A stretch of 64,000 nucleotides of DNA from CAYSLU01 sp964431965 (lineage in GTDB: Bacteria > Verrucomicrobiota > Kiritimatiellia > CAIKKV01 > CAYSLU01). Both the position numbers and the translations under genes were made by a program. The first letter of the stretch is position 1; each line of letters begins with the position of its first letter. Below are positions 26,303-35,885 of this stretch, piece by piece. Below the pieces are notes generated by a model, which worked only from the letters and a program-made list of their open reading frames with translations, did no database searches and had not been told where the DNA came from. The stretch is from contig CAYSLU010000011.1 of the NCBI GenBank assembly GCA_964431965.1, positions 11,978-75,977 of the forward strand. Reading direction: 5' to 3'.

Positions 26303-27481
26303 TCAGCCCAGGCCCACGTCGGCCAGCATCCGGGCGGCCACGGCGCCGGCTTCCAGGTATTCCGCCGCGATGGCCCGGGCCGCCCGGGCATGCCGCGCGT
26401 AGTCGTGATTGATCTCGGCGACCGCGGCGGCCGCCTCCTCGACGGTGCGGAACGCAAACAGGCCAATCCCCGTCGGCAGCGCGCAACCGAAGCCCGTGTC
26501 CTGCGTCACGACCGGCTTGCCGCTCGCCAGGTAGCACGCATCGCGCTCGCTGAACCAGCCGCTGCGCAGCCGCACGTTCTGGTCCTTCGCCACCGTGAAC
26601 TCGGCGCGCGAGGCCCGGAAGAAGGCCGGGTAGGCGCCAAAGACGTCGAGCGACATCGGGATCGGAGCTTCCAGCGACCAGCCGTACGACTCGAGGAAGG
26701 CGCGGTCCTCCGGGGCATCGGGCCGCATGGCCAGGCGAAACGACTGCCCGGTCCGGCGCGGGAGGTCGATGACCTTCGCCCACTCGTGGTGCTTGCTCCA
26801 GCGATAGGTTTCGCCGCGGAAGACGACGTCGTTCCCGGACTGCCGGTAGTTCCCGATCGTCGTGAAGTCGGCGGCGCAGGGATCGAACGCGTCCGGCCAC
26901 AGCTCCAGATCCACCGGCTGGCGCGTCTTGGCGAAGCGCAGCCCGCCCAGCGGCACGCCGCAGTCGGGCCCGCCGTAGTTTTCGCCGTAGGTCGCGATCG
27001 CATGGTGGTTCGCGAACGCGCGCTGCGTGTGGGCATCGCCCTCGGCCAGGCGCAGTTCCGCCGTCACGGGGTCGGTCTCGACGTAGACGCGGAACGGCGC
27101 GGCCAGGTGCTCCTCCCGGAGGTCCGTGGCGCCCACGATGTTGAGCAGCGCGTCGCAGCCCCGGTACAGCTCGTTCAGCCGCTCCGGCGCGAGCCCCCAG
27201 CAGGCGCCGGAGCGGTCGGCCAGCCGGAACGCCCAGCGGTCGGCGAGGCCGATCCGCTCCATGCACGACGCGATGTGGCGGACGGCGTAGCCGCAGTCGT
27301 CGGTCACGGTGTTCTGGACGGGGTCGTAGGGCCAGACGCTGTCGTCCTCGACGTACCAGACCTCGTGGCCGAGCCTGGCAAGCCCGGCCAGCCAGTTCAG
27401 GTAGAGCCACGTCTGGCCGCCGAACGGGCAGCGGCCCATCATGCCCAGCACCACCAGGCGCTTCCGGCGGTCGGCGGTCAT
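26303..27481 (-). CDS. Glycosyltransferase-like protein, paralogue of the gene at 31068-32198
   Basis: A 392-residue protein with an N-terminal strand and loop RLVVLGMMGRCPFGGQTWLY and a C-terminal half resembling GT-B enzymes or CgeB-like proteins (FSERDACYLASGKPVVTQDTG, which looks like a sugar-nucleotide site). It shares layout and local motifs with the protein encoded at 31068-32198: a GG-x-xWxYLNW N-terminus and a C-terminal (S/D)R-x-x-CYLA(S/A)G(K/R)P block. The ATG at 27481 overlaps the stop of the upstream GT4 gene as ATGA; the longer reading would extend into that gene. Donor and acceptor are unknown. Confidence 0.75.
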   Translation of the reverse strand: MTADRRKRLVVLGMMGRCPFGGQTWLYLNWLAGLARLGHEVWYVEDDSVWPYDPVQNTVTDDCGYAVRHIASCMERIGLADRWAFRLADRSGACWGLAPERLNELYRGCDALLNIVGATDLREEHLAAPFRVYVETDPVTAELRLAEGDAHTQRAFANHHAIATYGENYGGPDCGVPLGGLRFAKTRQPVDLELWPDAFDPCAADFTTIGNYRQSGNDVVFRGETYRWSKHHEWAKVIDLPRRTGQSFRLAMRPDAPEDRAFLESYGWSLEAPIPMSLDVFGAYPAFFRASRAEFTVAKDQNVRLRSGWFSERDACYLASGKPVVTQDTGFGCALPTGIGLFAFRTVEEAAAAVAEINHDYARHARAARAIAAEYLEAGAVAARMLADVGLG

Positions 27482-28725
27482 GCCGGGCACCCCCGCGCGG
27501 CAACAAGCTTCCGGGCCCGGCCGAGTATCCGCTCGGTAACCGCGTTCCACGTGTGCTCGCGCATGGCCACATCCCGGGCCGCCGCCCCCATGGCCGCCGC
27601 CGCCCGCGGGTCGGCGAGCATGCGATCCAGGGCCGCCGCAAGCGCCGCATCGTCACCCGGGGGATAGAGCAGACCGGTTCGCCCGTCGGCGATGATGCCG
27701 CCGACCTGGCCGAGCGCGGCGGCCACGATGGGCCGACCCGCCGCCATGTACTCGAATATCTTCATCGGCGAGCCGTGAAACTCCCCGGTTGTCCACCGGG
27801 GATACGGCGCCACCGCGACGTCCATGGCGGCGAGAATATCGACCATCTCCGCGTGCGGCACGGATCCGGCGAACGTGACCGACGCCTGAAGGCCGAGCTG
27901 CTCGACCAGCAGGCCCATCTCCTCCCGCTGAGGTCCGTACCCGACCAGCAGCAGATGAACATCGCCGTGCCGCCGGAGCACCTGGCCGAACGCCCGGATC
28001 AGGGAGGGCGCGTCGTGCCACGCCTGAAAACTGCCCACGAAGCCCACCACGCGCTTGTCGGCCAGCCCGTAGCGGGTGCGAATGCCCGCTCCGTCGCCCG
28101 GCCGCTCGAAGCGCGCCCGGGCCACCGCGTTCGGGATCACCATCAGACGCTCCGCGGAGGCGCCGCGCGTCAGCGTCCAGTCGCCGACCACGGCCGATAC
28201 CGCGACCAGCGCGTCCGCGCCGCCGAGCACCTCGCGCTCCATGCGGTCCGCCGTCTGCATGAGCGTGAAGCGCTCGTAGCCTTCCTGTTCGGCTGCGATC
28301 GGCGCGTTCACCTCGAGGATCAGCGGAACCCCCAGCCGCCGGCTCAGGGCCAGCCCGCCCCATCCGAACAGCGCATAGCGCTCATAGATGAAATCCGGGC
28401 GCCAGGTCCGGAACAGCTCGGCGCCCTGGTCCTGGAGCCAGGTGTTGACGAGCACGGACTTCAAGTCGCGGTCCAGGAAGCGATCAACCACAGCCGGCTC
28501 CTGCGCCAGCGAGGCCCAGGCCGCCGCGTCGAGCCCGCGCGGCTCGATCGGCGTCACCCGCGCCCTCATCCCGTCCGGGCGGTCCCCTCCGAGCCAGGCC
28601 GCGAGGACAACGACCTCGTGCCCCGCCTCGGCCATCGCATGGGTCACTTCGCGGATGTGGATCGAGGATCCCTCGTGCCCGAACACCGGAATCTCCACAT
28701 CCGTGCAAATGTACGCGATCTTCAT
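27478..28725 (-). CDS. Glycosyltransferase family 4
   Basis: The 415-residue protein has the GT-B fold of family 4. The acceptor-side domain begins MKIAYICTDVEIPVFGHEGS. The donor-side domain contains VVGFVGSFQAWHDAP and the EX7E-type region (SPMKIFEYMAAGRPIVAA) that holds the nucleotide-sugar. Such enzymes transfer a sugar with retention. The ATG at 28725 follows AGAGGGA. It sits 31 bases after the preceding glycosyltransferase and overlaps the next gene by four bases, so it is in the same operon. Confidence 0.92.
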   Translation of the reverse strand: MKIAYICTDVEIPVFGHEGSSIHIREVTHAMAEAGHEVVVLAAWLGGDRPDGMRARVTPIEPRGLDAAAWASLAQEPAVVDRFLDRDLKSVLVNTWLQDQGAELFRTWRPDFIYERYALFGWGGLALSRRLGVPLILEVNAPIAAEQEGYERFTLMQTADRMEREVLGGADALVAVSAVVGDWTLTRGASAERLMVIPNAVARARFERPGDGAGIRTRYGLADKRVVGFVGSFQAWHDAPSLIRAFGQVLRRHGDVHLLLVGYGPQREEMGLLVEQLGLQASVTFAGSVPHAEMVDILAAMDVAVAPYPRWTTGEFHGSPMKIFEYMAAGRPIVAAALGQVGGIIADGRTGLLYPPGDDAALAAALDRMLADPRAAAAMGAAARDVAMREHTWNAVTERILGRARKLVAARGCPA

Positions 28726-28756
28726 GGCTGATCCCTCTGCCGCCGCCCCTGCCCGG

Positions 28757-29998
28757 TCACCCGCCGGCATCCACCAGGCGCTGCCGTGCAACGGCAGCCG
28801 CCGCCATGGCCCGGTCGTATACGGCCAGCACGCGCCCGATGTAGCGGTCCATCGCGAAGTACTCGTCCACCCGCCGCCGTCCGGCAACGCCCATTCGGGC
28901 GCGCAGCGCGGCATCGCCCAGGATCCGGTCCAGCGCCGCGGCCGTCGCCGCCACGTCGCCCGGCGGCACGAGCAGGCCGGTCTCCCCGGGCACGACGGCC
29001 TCGCCGCCGCCGCCGGACGACGAGGCGATCACCGGCCGGCCGGAGGCCATGGCCTCGATGAACACGTTGGCCACGCCCGGCTCGTGCTGCGCGGGCGAAC
29101 AGAACACGTGCGCCTGGCGATATAGCTCCGGCAACTCCCCGCGGCCGGCGAACCCGCCGAACGCCACGTTCGCCTGCGCGCCGGCCGCCGCCGCGCGCCC
29201 CTGCAGCTCGCGCACCAGATCGTCATCGGGCTTGCCGAACAGGCGCAGGTGGATGTCGGGGTACTTCGCCCGCAGGCCCAGCACGGCCTCGAACACGGTC
29301 CGCACCCCCTTGTTGGCCGCGATGTTACCGACGAACAGGACGGTCGGGCGAGGGCTCTCCTCGGACGGGGCGGCCCGGCGGAAGCCCGAGGCGTCAACGC
29401 CGCAGTGCACCACGTCGATCGACTCGCGGGATACGCCGTGCCGGGCCGCGGTGAAGTCCGCGATGTTGGCGCTGCACGCCATCAGCGCGTCGGCCCGGCG
29501 GATGCACAGGTCCTCCATCCAGATGCCGACCCGATGCAGGTCGCTCCCGGGCTCCGGCCAGCCGATGCGGTCGGAAAACAGCGAAAGCGGACCGTGTAGC
29601 TGAACCACGACCGGAGCCCAGTTCCACGGCGTGCGGTCCAGCAGGTACGCGAATCCTTCGCCGCCATACTCGGCCACGTCGATCACGTCCACCGGGCCGG
29701 CCTTCATCAGGCGGGCGAGATGCCCGAGCACGGCCCAGGAGTAGCCGAGCCAGTAGGCGGACTGGCCGTACACGGGGAACGCCTCGCCCGGCGGCCGGAT
29801 CCGGTAGACGGTCACGCCGTCGTGCTCGCTCACCTGCGGGTCGGGCCCAGGCTCCGCGGCGCAGGACAGCACGCGTACGCGGTGGCCGAGCGCCGCGAGC
29901 GCCCGCGCCTTGTTCCAGGTCTGCGTGCCGATCCCGCCGCGCGCCGTGTCGGGCGGGTACTCCTGCGACACCAGGCAGATGTTCAGGGGAGCGCTCAC
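28757..29998 (-). CDS. Glycosyltransferase family 4
   Basis: A 413-residue GT-B enzyme of family 4. The N-terminal domain starts with NICLVSQEYPPDTARGGIGT, typical of the family. The C-terminal domain has VLFVGNIAANKGVRT and the donor-binding stretch EPGVANVFIEAMASGRPVI. It shows the same fold as its neighbour at 27478-28725, but the two are divergent and probably add different sugars. The start is GTG at 29998, overlapping the stop of the upstream methyltransferase as GTGA; a longer upstream reading is therefore rejected. Confidence 0.92.
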   Translation of the reverse strand: MSAPLNICLVSQEYPPDTARGGIGTQTWNKARALAALGHRVRVLSCAAEPGPDPQVSEHDGVTVYRIRPPGEAFPVYGQSAYWLGYSWAVLGHLARLMKAGPVDVIDVAEYGGEGFAYLLDRTPWNWAPVVVQLHGPLSLFSDRIGWPEPGSDLHRVGIWMEDLCIRRADALMACSANIADFTAARHGVSRESIDVVHCGVDASGFRRAAPSEESPRPTVLFVGNIAANKGVRTVFEAVLGLRAKYPDIHLRLFGKPDDDLVRELQGRAAAAGAQANVAFGGFAGRGELPELYRQAHVFCSPAQHEPGVANVFIEAMASGRPVIASSSGGGGEAVVPGETGLLVPPGDVAATAAALDRILGDAALRARMGVAGRRRVDEYFAMDRYIGRVLAVYDRAMAAAAVARQRLVDAGG

Positions 29999-31047
29999 GT
30001 GTGGGTCGACAGATCGAACAGCATGAGCCGCGGACTCTGAAGCACGCACGCGTGGTGCTTGAGCAGCCGCGTGCCGAACCGGTGATAGTGCTCCAGCCAC
30101 CAGAAGGACGGCCAGGTCAACGCGAGGAACCGAACGCCGCGACCCGGCAGCGCGGCCAGCTCCTCCAGCGCCTCCTCGTCCGACGCCGGGGGACCCCAGT
30201 ATTCGCCGTTGCGCTCGACGAAGGCGTGAACCGTCCGGCCCGGCAGGAACGCCGCCCCCCACGTCCCGTCATCGACCAGCGCGACCGGCGCGTCTGCGGG
30301 CACCGCCGCCAGCAGCTCACGGGCTGTGAGCGCAGCCCGGTGCTCCCACATTCGCTCCGGCGGCACCGGCGTGCGCACGAGCACGGCGGCCATGCCCTTG
30401 GGCGAGTCGGACCGCTCGAGCACCTCGATCGCATCGCCGAAGTTCTGCTCCCACGCCCTCAGGATCCGACGCTCGTGCCAGCGCCCCGCATCGTCCAACA
30501 GGACGATCGTGCCGCTCCGCACGAACGGCATGAGCTGGTAGAGCGTGCCCTGCCGCCCGCCCAGCAGCTCCGGCGGCCCGTCGATCAGCGCCACGTCCGC
30601 CGGCCGGCGCGCCGCCAGCCGGGCCGGATTCACCGAGTAGACGGGAAGGAGCTCGCCCCCGCAGTCCCGCATGACAACCGGAGCAATCTGGAAGCGAACC
30701 CGCGCGCGGCCGGGCGGATCCGCCTCGAACGCGCAGCGGGCGGCGGCGCCATACTCGGGGTCATGGTCGATCGACGAGATCGCGCCGCCGGCGCCGGACT
30801 CGGACAGCACGCGGGCCAGGGCCCGGGTCGACAGGCCCGATCCGAACTCGATCACGTGCCGGGCACCGACGGCGCGCGCGACCGCCATGAGCAGGCGCAG
30901 GGCGTCCGGGGCGAGCGGCCAGTTGGAGCTGCCGGGTGGCGGCTGGATCCAGGACAGGTCGATGCCGCCGGCAGCCGCCCGCGCCTGTTGAAACGCCTGC
31001 CTCGCTGTCTCCAGCGGGTCCCGCTCGCTCTTGTGGTGCACGTTCAT
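29995..31047 (-). CDS. Class I SAM-dependent methyltransferase
   Basis: The 350-residue protein has a Rossmann-type methyltransferase core at about residues 60-210: the SAM loop reads HVIEFGSGLSTRALARVLSE, followed by SSIDHDPEYGAAA and the acidic motif DVALIDGPPE. This order resembles Methyltransf_24/FkbM-like enzymes that modify sugars or small molecules. The C-terminal 130 residues (about 220-350) match nothing I recognise. It lies in the glycan cluster between two glycosyltransferase genes and overlaps the next by four bases, suggesting methylation of the sugar chain or its cap. Confidence 0.82.
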   Translation of the reverse strand: MNVHHKSERDPLETARQAFQQARAAAGGIDLSWIQPPPGSSNWPLAPDALRLLMAVARAVGARHVIEFGSGLSTRALARVLSESGAGGAISSIDHDPEYGAAARCAFEADPPGRARVRFQIAPVVMRDCGGELLPVYSVNPARLAARRPADVALIDGPPELLGGRQGTLYQLMPFVRSGTIVLLDDAGRWHERRILRAWEQNFGDAIEVLERSDSPKGMAAVLVRTPVPPERMWEHRAALTARELLAAVPADAPVALVDDGTWGAAFLPGRTVHAFVERNGEYWGPPASDEEALEELAALPGRGVRFLALTWPSFWWLEHYHRFGTRLLKHHACVLQSPRLMLFDLSTHT

Positions 31048-31067
31048 ACCCAGTTGGTCCCCGACGA

Positions 31068-32198
31068 TCAGCCGATCAACGCATCGAGCACGCGTCCGGC
31101 CACGCGGCGACCGTCAAAATAATCCTCCGCCAGCCGGCGGGCAAGGACAGACTGCTCCGCGTAGTCCTCCATCACGGCCTCCAGCGCCCGCACAGCCTCG
31201 TCGGGATTCCGGAAGCGGAACAGCCCGCCCGCGTCCGGCAGGAACCGGCTCGGGCCCGTGTGCTCGACGACCGCCGGGCGGCCGGCCGCGAGGTAGCAGA
31301 TCGTCCGGTCGCTCACCCAAGCCGCCTGCAGCCGCAGGCAGGACGGCTTGGCGCAGCTGAACTCGCCGAGCGAGCCGCGGATGTAGTCGCGGTAGTCGGC
31401 CGGAGTGGCCGATACATCGGCCGATTCGCGGATATGCCAGCCGCGCCGCTCCAGGCCCGCCCGCTCCAGCCCGTCGCCACCCAGGCACACGGCCAACTCG
31501 AGCGGCGCGCGCGTTCGCGCGGGCAGGTCGAGATACGGCAGGAACCCCTCGCGCTTGTTGTTGCAGTAGGTGTCGCCCCGGTCCGTGACCCACTCGTCCG
31601 CATACCAGTGCGTGACGGTCGTGAACCGGGCGCCGGCCGGCGGCGCGCACGACGCCCAGGTGCCCAGAGCGACGCACGGCGCGGTGTGCTCCCACGCGCG
31701 GCCGGTGTCGGGGATTCGCGAGCCGGGGCCGCTCATGTTCTCCCCGATCGTGAAGTAGCGGTCGTACGCGGGCAGGACGACCTGCCCCTGTGCGGCCCAC
31801 ACCTGGAGCAGCCCGGGATCGATGTCGACGAGCGCCGACCGGCGGAAGCGGCGCACGATGTCGCCGTTCAGCCCGTAGCGCAGGCTGAACAGCGCATCCG
31901 CCCCGAGCGCGTCGCGGAGCGAAAGCGTCCCGGGCGGCGCCTCCGGGACCGGCTCTCCCTCGACGGTCCGGTACAGCGCCAGGGGCGCCTCGAGCCCGAA
32001 GCCGCGGACCCGGTCCGCCAGGTCGCGCGCCGCCGGCACCCATCGCGCGGGGTCCGCCTTCGGGTGCACGCGCTCGAGCCAGATCACGCGACAGCCCGCC
32101 GCCTGCAGGGACAGCGCCCAGTTCAGGTACACCCACAGGTGCCCCCCCCCGGTCGGGTAGGCCATCGCGTCGGCCGCCAGGCAAACGGTTCGGTTCAT
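31068..32198 (-). CDS. Glycosyltransferase-like protein, paralogue of the gene at 26303-27481
   Basis: A 376-residue protein starting MNRTVCLAADAMAYPTGGGH, then WVYLNWALSLQAAGCRVIWL. The C-terminal half contains VSDRTICYLAAGRPAVVEHTG, close in pattern to the paralogue at 26303-27481, which suggests an ancient duplication within the cluster. The fold is probably GT-B. The ATG overlaps the stop of the preceding ABC transporter gene as ATGA; the longer upstream reading lies inside that gene and is rejected. The substrate is unknown. Confidence 0.75.
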   Translation of the reverse strand: MNRTVCLAADAMAYPTGGGHLWVYLNWALSLQAAGCRVIWLERVHPKADPARWVPAARDLADRVRGFGLEAPLALYRTVEGEPVPEAPPGTLSLRDALGADALFSLRYGLNGDIVRRFRRSALVDIDPGLLQVWAAQGQVVLPAYDRYFTIGENMSGPGSRIPDTGRAWEHTAPCVALGTWASCAPPAGARFTTVTHWYADEWVTDRGDTYCNNKREGFLPYLDLPARTRAPLELAVCLGGDGLERAGLERRGWHIRESADVSATPADYRDYIRGSLGEFSCAKPSCLRLQAAWVSDRTICYLAAGRPAVVEHTGPSRFLPDAGGLFRFRNPDEAVRALEAVMEDYAEQSVLARRLAEDYFDGRRVAGRVLDALIG

Positions 32199-34042
32199 GC
32201 ATCGCCTCCCGTCCCGGGGCCGGCCGGTGGAATCAGCGCGGTGTGCAGCCGGCTGTAGAGCCCGCCGGACGCCACAAGCGCCTCGTGCGGGCCGGACTCG
32301 ACGACCCGGCCCTGGTCGAGCACCACGATCCTCGTCGCGCGCCGGACCGTCGTCAGCCGATGCGCGATGATGAACGTGGTCCGGTCGCGGGTGAGGCGGC
32401 CGACCGCCTCCATGACCGACGCCTCGGTCCCCGCGTCCAGCGCCGACGTGGGCTCGTCGAGGATCAGCACCGGCGCGCGCTTCAGCATGGCCCGGGCGAT
32501 CGACAGCCGCTGGCGCTGCCCGCCCGACAGCGTCGCGCCGCGCTCGCCGAGCACGGTGTCGTACCCTTGCGGCAGGCGCCGGATGAAGGCGTCCGCGTTC
32601 GCGTCGTGCGCCGCCGTCGCGATCTCGGCCATGCTCGCGCCGGGCCGCCCGTAGGCGATGTTCTCCGCCACGGTGAGCGGCAGAAGGAAGGGATCCTGAA
32701 GAACGATCGAGACGGACTCGCGGAGGCTGGCCAGGCGAATCCGGCGCAGGTCGACTCCATCGTAAGAGACCGACCCGGCGGACGGGTCGTAGAACCGGAG
32801 GATCAGCGAGACCAGCGTGCTCTTGCCGGCGCCGGTCGGGCCGACGAGGGCAATCGTTTCGCCGGGCCGGGCGTCGAGCGTGACATCGCTGAGCACGGGC
32901 CGGGCGGGGTCGTAGCCGAACGATACGTTCTCGAACCGGATCGCGCCGCGGGCGTCGGGCGGCAGCGGCCGCGCGTCCGGCGCGTCGCGGACGGCAACCT
33001 CGCTGTCCATCACCTCGAACACGCGCCGGGCCGACGCCGAGGCGCTCGCGTAGCCGGTCGACAGGTAAGCCAGCGTCTCCATGGGCGAGTACAGCGCGGC
33101 CAGGTACGAGAGGAAGACCCACAGGCTTCCGACGGACAGCGAGCCGGCGAGCACGTGCGCGCCGCCGACGGCCACGATGGCGGCTGTGCCGAGCGCCGTG
33201 ACGGCGCCGGTGCCGACCTTGAACTGGAGCTGGGCGGCGATGGTCTGCAGATACGCCCGGACGGTCCGGCGCGTCAGCCGCCGGAACCGCCGCGTCTCGA
33301 ACGCCTCGCGGTTGAACGACTGGACGACGGGCAGGGCCGTAAGCGTCTGCTCCGCGTGGGCCATGACCTCGCCCTCCATCTGCTGCTGGCGCAGGCTGCG
33401 CTCGCTCATCCGCCCGGAGAACGCCCGGATCAGGATGCCGAGCGGAGGGGCGACGCAGAGCGACAGGACGGCCAGCCCGCGGTCCAGGCGCCACATGATG
33501 GCGAACATGGCCGCGAGGCTGACGACGGAGGTCAGCGCCAGCAGAAAGACCCACAGAATCAGGTCGCGCACGCAGCCGGTATCCCCTGTCACGCGCCGGA
33601 TCAGATCTCCCGTCCGCCGCCGCCCGTGGAAGCTCAGCGAGAGCCGCTGCAGGTGGTCGAAGAGATCGGCCCCGAGCTCGAACGTCATGCGCAGCCCCAC
33701 GCCGGCCTGGACGTACCCCTGCGCGATCCGGACGCCCTGCCCCGCGAGGTACAGCACGATCGTCAGCGCGGCCATCCACGCCAGCTGGATAGCCGGCGCG
33801 GCCCCGCCGGGGAGCGCCGCGATCCAGGCCGCGCCGGGCGGGAGCGGCTGGCCGGCGAGCAGGTGGTCGATGATCCACTTCATCGGCCACGGGCGCAGGG
33901 CATCGAGGCCGACGCCGAGCAGCATGAAGCCGACGACACCGGCCAGGCCGCGCGCCTGGGGCCCCGCATAGCGGAAGAGCCGCATCCACCACGGCCGCCG
34001 CGCGCTGTCTGGCGCCCTCGAGTTCTCTGACAGGTCTCTCAT
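32195..34042 (-). CDS. ABC exporter, fused membrane and ATPase domains
   Basis: The 615-residue protein is a half-size exporter of the MsbA type: six membrane helices (about residues 20-320) and a C-terminal ATPase with Walker A GPTGAGKST, Q-loop VLQDPFLLPL, signature LSGGQRQR, Walker B VLILDEPTSALD and H-loop IIAHRLTTV, all with consensus catalytic residues. It lies 58 bases downstream of a second exporter of similar design, so the two probably form a heterodimer or successive pumps. The surrounding glycosyltransferases suggest a lipid-linked or free glycan as cargo. Confidence 0.93.
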   Translation of the reverse strand: MRDLSENSRAPDSARRPWWMRLFRYAGPQARGLAGVVGFMLLGVGLDALRPWPMKWIIDHLLAGQPLPPGAAWIAALPGGAAPAIQLAWMAALTIVLYLAGQGVRIAQGYVQAGVGLRMTFELGADLFDHLQRLSLSFHGRRRTGDLIRRVTGDTGCVRDLILWVFLLALTSVVSLAAMFAIMWRLDRGLAVLSLCVAPPLGILIRAFSGRMSERSLRQQQMEGEVMAHAEQTLTALPVVQSFNREAFETRRFRRLTRRTVRAYLQTIAAQLQFKVGTGAVTALGTAAIVAVGGAHVLAGSLSVGSLWVFLSYLAALYSPMETLAYLSTGYASASASARRVFEVMDSEVAVRDAPDARPLPPDARGAIRFENVSFGYDPARPVLSDVTLDARPGETIALVGPTGAGKSTLVSLILRFYDPSAGSVSYDGVDLRRIRLASLRESVSIVLQDPFLLPLTVAENIAYGRPGASMAEIATAAHDANADAFIRRLPQGYDTVLGERGATLSGGQRQRLSIARAMLKRAPVLILDEPTSALDAGTEASVMEAVGRLTRDRTTFIIAHRLTTVRRATRIVVLDQGRVVESGPHEALVASGGLYSRLHTALIPPAGPGTGGDA

Positions 34043-34100
34043 GCGCTCACGTCCAGCAATGCCTCGGATGGTCTGTGCGCCCAGTCATCGCCAGCACACT

Positions 34101-35885
34101 TCATCGGTCACTCCCGAACTGCGTATCGTGCAGTCGCCGATAGGCGCCATTCGCCGCCAGAAGCCGGTCGTGGGACCCGATCTCCACGATCCGCCCGGCT
34201 TCGAGCACCGCGATCCGGTCCGCGCGGCGCACGGTCGACAGGCGGTGCGCGATGATGAACGTGGTCCGCCCGAGCATCAGCCGCTCCACGGCCTCGATCA
34301 GCAGGGCCTCCGTGCCCGGGTCGAGCGCCGCCGTCGGCTCGTCCAGGATCAGGACGGGCGCGTTCTTCAGGAGCGCCCGCGCGATCGCCAGGCGCTGGCG
34401 CTGCCCGCCCGACAGCGTGGCGCCGCGCTCGCCGATCACGGTGTCGTACCCCTCCGGCAGGTCGCGGATGAACGCGTCGGCCCGCGCGGCCACGGCCGCG
34501 GCCGTGACCTCGGCCCGGCTCGCGGCCGGCCGGCCGTAGGCGATGTTCTGCGCCACCGTGAGCGGAAGCAGGAACGGATCCTGGAGCACGATCGCCACCC
34601 GCGCGCGCAGATCCGCCACGCGCGCCGAGCGAATGTCCGTCCCGTCGAACCGCACGCAGCCCGACCACGGGTCGTACAGCCGGGGGATGAGCGCGACCAG
34701 CGTGCTCTTGCCCGCGCCGGTCGGGCCGACCAGCGCAACGGTCTCTCCCGGCTCGGCTGCAAGCGACACGTCGGACAGCACCGGCTGGCCCGGGAGGTAT
34801 CCAAAGGACACGCCTTCAAGGGCCACCCGGCCGCGCGGCGGATCCGGCAGCGGGGCCGGCGCGGCGGGATCGACCACCTGTTCGGGGCAGTCGAGCACCT
34901 CAAGCACGCGGTCCATGCTCGCCTCGGCCGATTTCGCGGTCCCGTAGAGCCCCATCAGGCCCTGCGTGGCGCCCTGGAGCGAGCGCAGGTAGCCCAGCAG
35001 CACCAGCAGGCTGCCGATCGACAGGTCGCCCGCCAGGACGCGGCGCCCGCCGAACCAGATCAGCACCGCCGCGCCGGACGTCGTGATCAGCCCGTTCACC
35101 AGCCCGTACATGCTGCGCAGGATCGTCTGGCGCTGGGATGCCGCCACGGCGGTCTCCGCCAGCCGGCGGTACTCGCGCCGGTTGCGCCGCTCGGCGCCGA
35201 AGGCGCTCACGACCGGGATCGCCGTGATCGTCTGGTGAACGAAGCTGAGGAGACGGGACTGGGCCTCCCGGTTCGCGCGCGCCCGGCTCTTGAGCGCGCG
35301 GCCGAAGAAGAACGCCGCGCCCCCCAGCAGCGGCGCGACCGCCAGCGAGAGCGAGGCCATCGCGGGGTCCAGCCGCCACGCCACCGCTCCCACCGTCGCA
35401 AGCGTGAACACGTGCTGGAGCGGGGCGATCAGCAACCCCTCCGCCAGCGTGTTCAGGCACCACGAGTCGCCCGTCAGCCGGCTCAGCGAGTCGCCGACGC
35501 TGCCGCGGCTGTGATAGGTGAGCGCCAGCCGCTGCAGGCGGGCAAAGAGGTCGCCGGCCAGGGCGTAGACCATGCGCTGGCCGGCGGCGGACCATGCCCA
35601 GGTCAACGCGGTTTCGACCGCGCTTTGAAGCGCGAACACGATGAGGCCGGCGGCGGCGGCCACCCCGACCAGCCAGGCGGCGGCGGCGGGGCGGGCGAGG
35701 CCGGCGAGCCACGCCGCGAGCGGGGCGGGCGGCGCCTCGGATCCGAGCGCCCAGTCGAACAGGATCTTGAGCGGCCAGGGCTGCAGCGCGGTAAGCGCGG
35801 ACATGCCGGCCGTGAGGCACACGAGCAGGAGCAGGGCGCGCCACTCGCGCCATGCGTATCGGATCAGGCGCCGGTATCGCTGCAT
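34101..35885 (-). CDS. ABC exporter, fused membrane and ATPase domains (partner)
   Basis: The 594-residue half-exporter starts MQRYRRLIRYAWREWRALLL, has six membrane helices in its first 310 residues and an ATPase with Walker A GPTGAGKST, signature LSGGQRQR, Walker B VLILDEPTAALD and H-loop IIAHRLSTV. Neither it nor its neighbour shows the degenerate catalytic site common in asymmetric ABC heterodimers. The ATG at 35885 overlaps the end of the glycosidase-GT2 fusion gene by 22 bases. A longer upstream reading enters that gene in another frame and is not credible. Confidence 0.93.
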   Translation of the reverse strand: MQRYRRLIRYAWREWRALLLLVCLTAGMSALTALQPWPLKILFDWALGSEAPPAPLAAWLAGLARPAAAAWLVGVAAAAGLIVFALQSAVETALTWAWSAAGQRMVYALAGDLFARLQRLALTYHSRGSVGDSLSRLTGDSWCLNTLAEGLLIAPLQHVFTLATVGAVAWRLDPAMASLSLAVAPLLGGAAFFFGRALKSRARANREAQSRLLSFVHQTITAIPVVSAFGAERRNRREYRRLAETAVAASQRQTILRSMYGLVNGLITTSGAAVLIWFGGRRVLAGDLSIGSLLVLLGYLRSLQGATQGLMGLYGTAKSAEASMDRVLEVLDCPEQVVDPAAPAPLPDPPRGRVALEGVSFGYLPGQPVLSDVSLAAEPGETVALVGPTGAGKSTLVALIPRLYDPWSGCVRFDGTDIRSARVADLRARVAIVLQDPFLLPLTVAQNIAYGRPAASRAEVTAAAVAARADAFIRDLPEGYDTVIGERGATLSGGQRQRLAIARALLKNAPVLILDEPTAALDPGTEALLIEAVERLMLGRTTFIIAHRLSTVRRADRIAVLEAGRIVEIGSHDRLLAANGAYRRLHDTQFGSDR

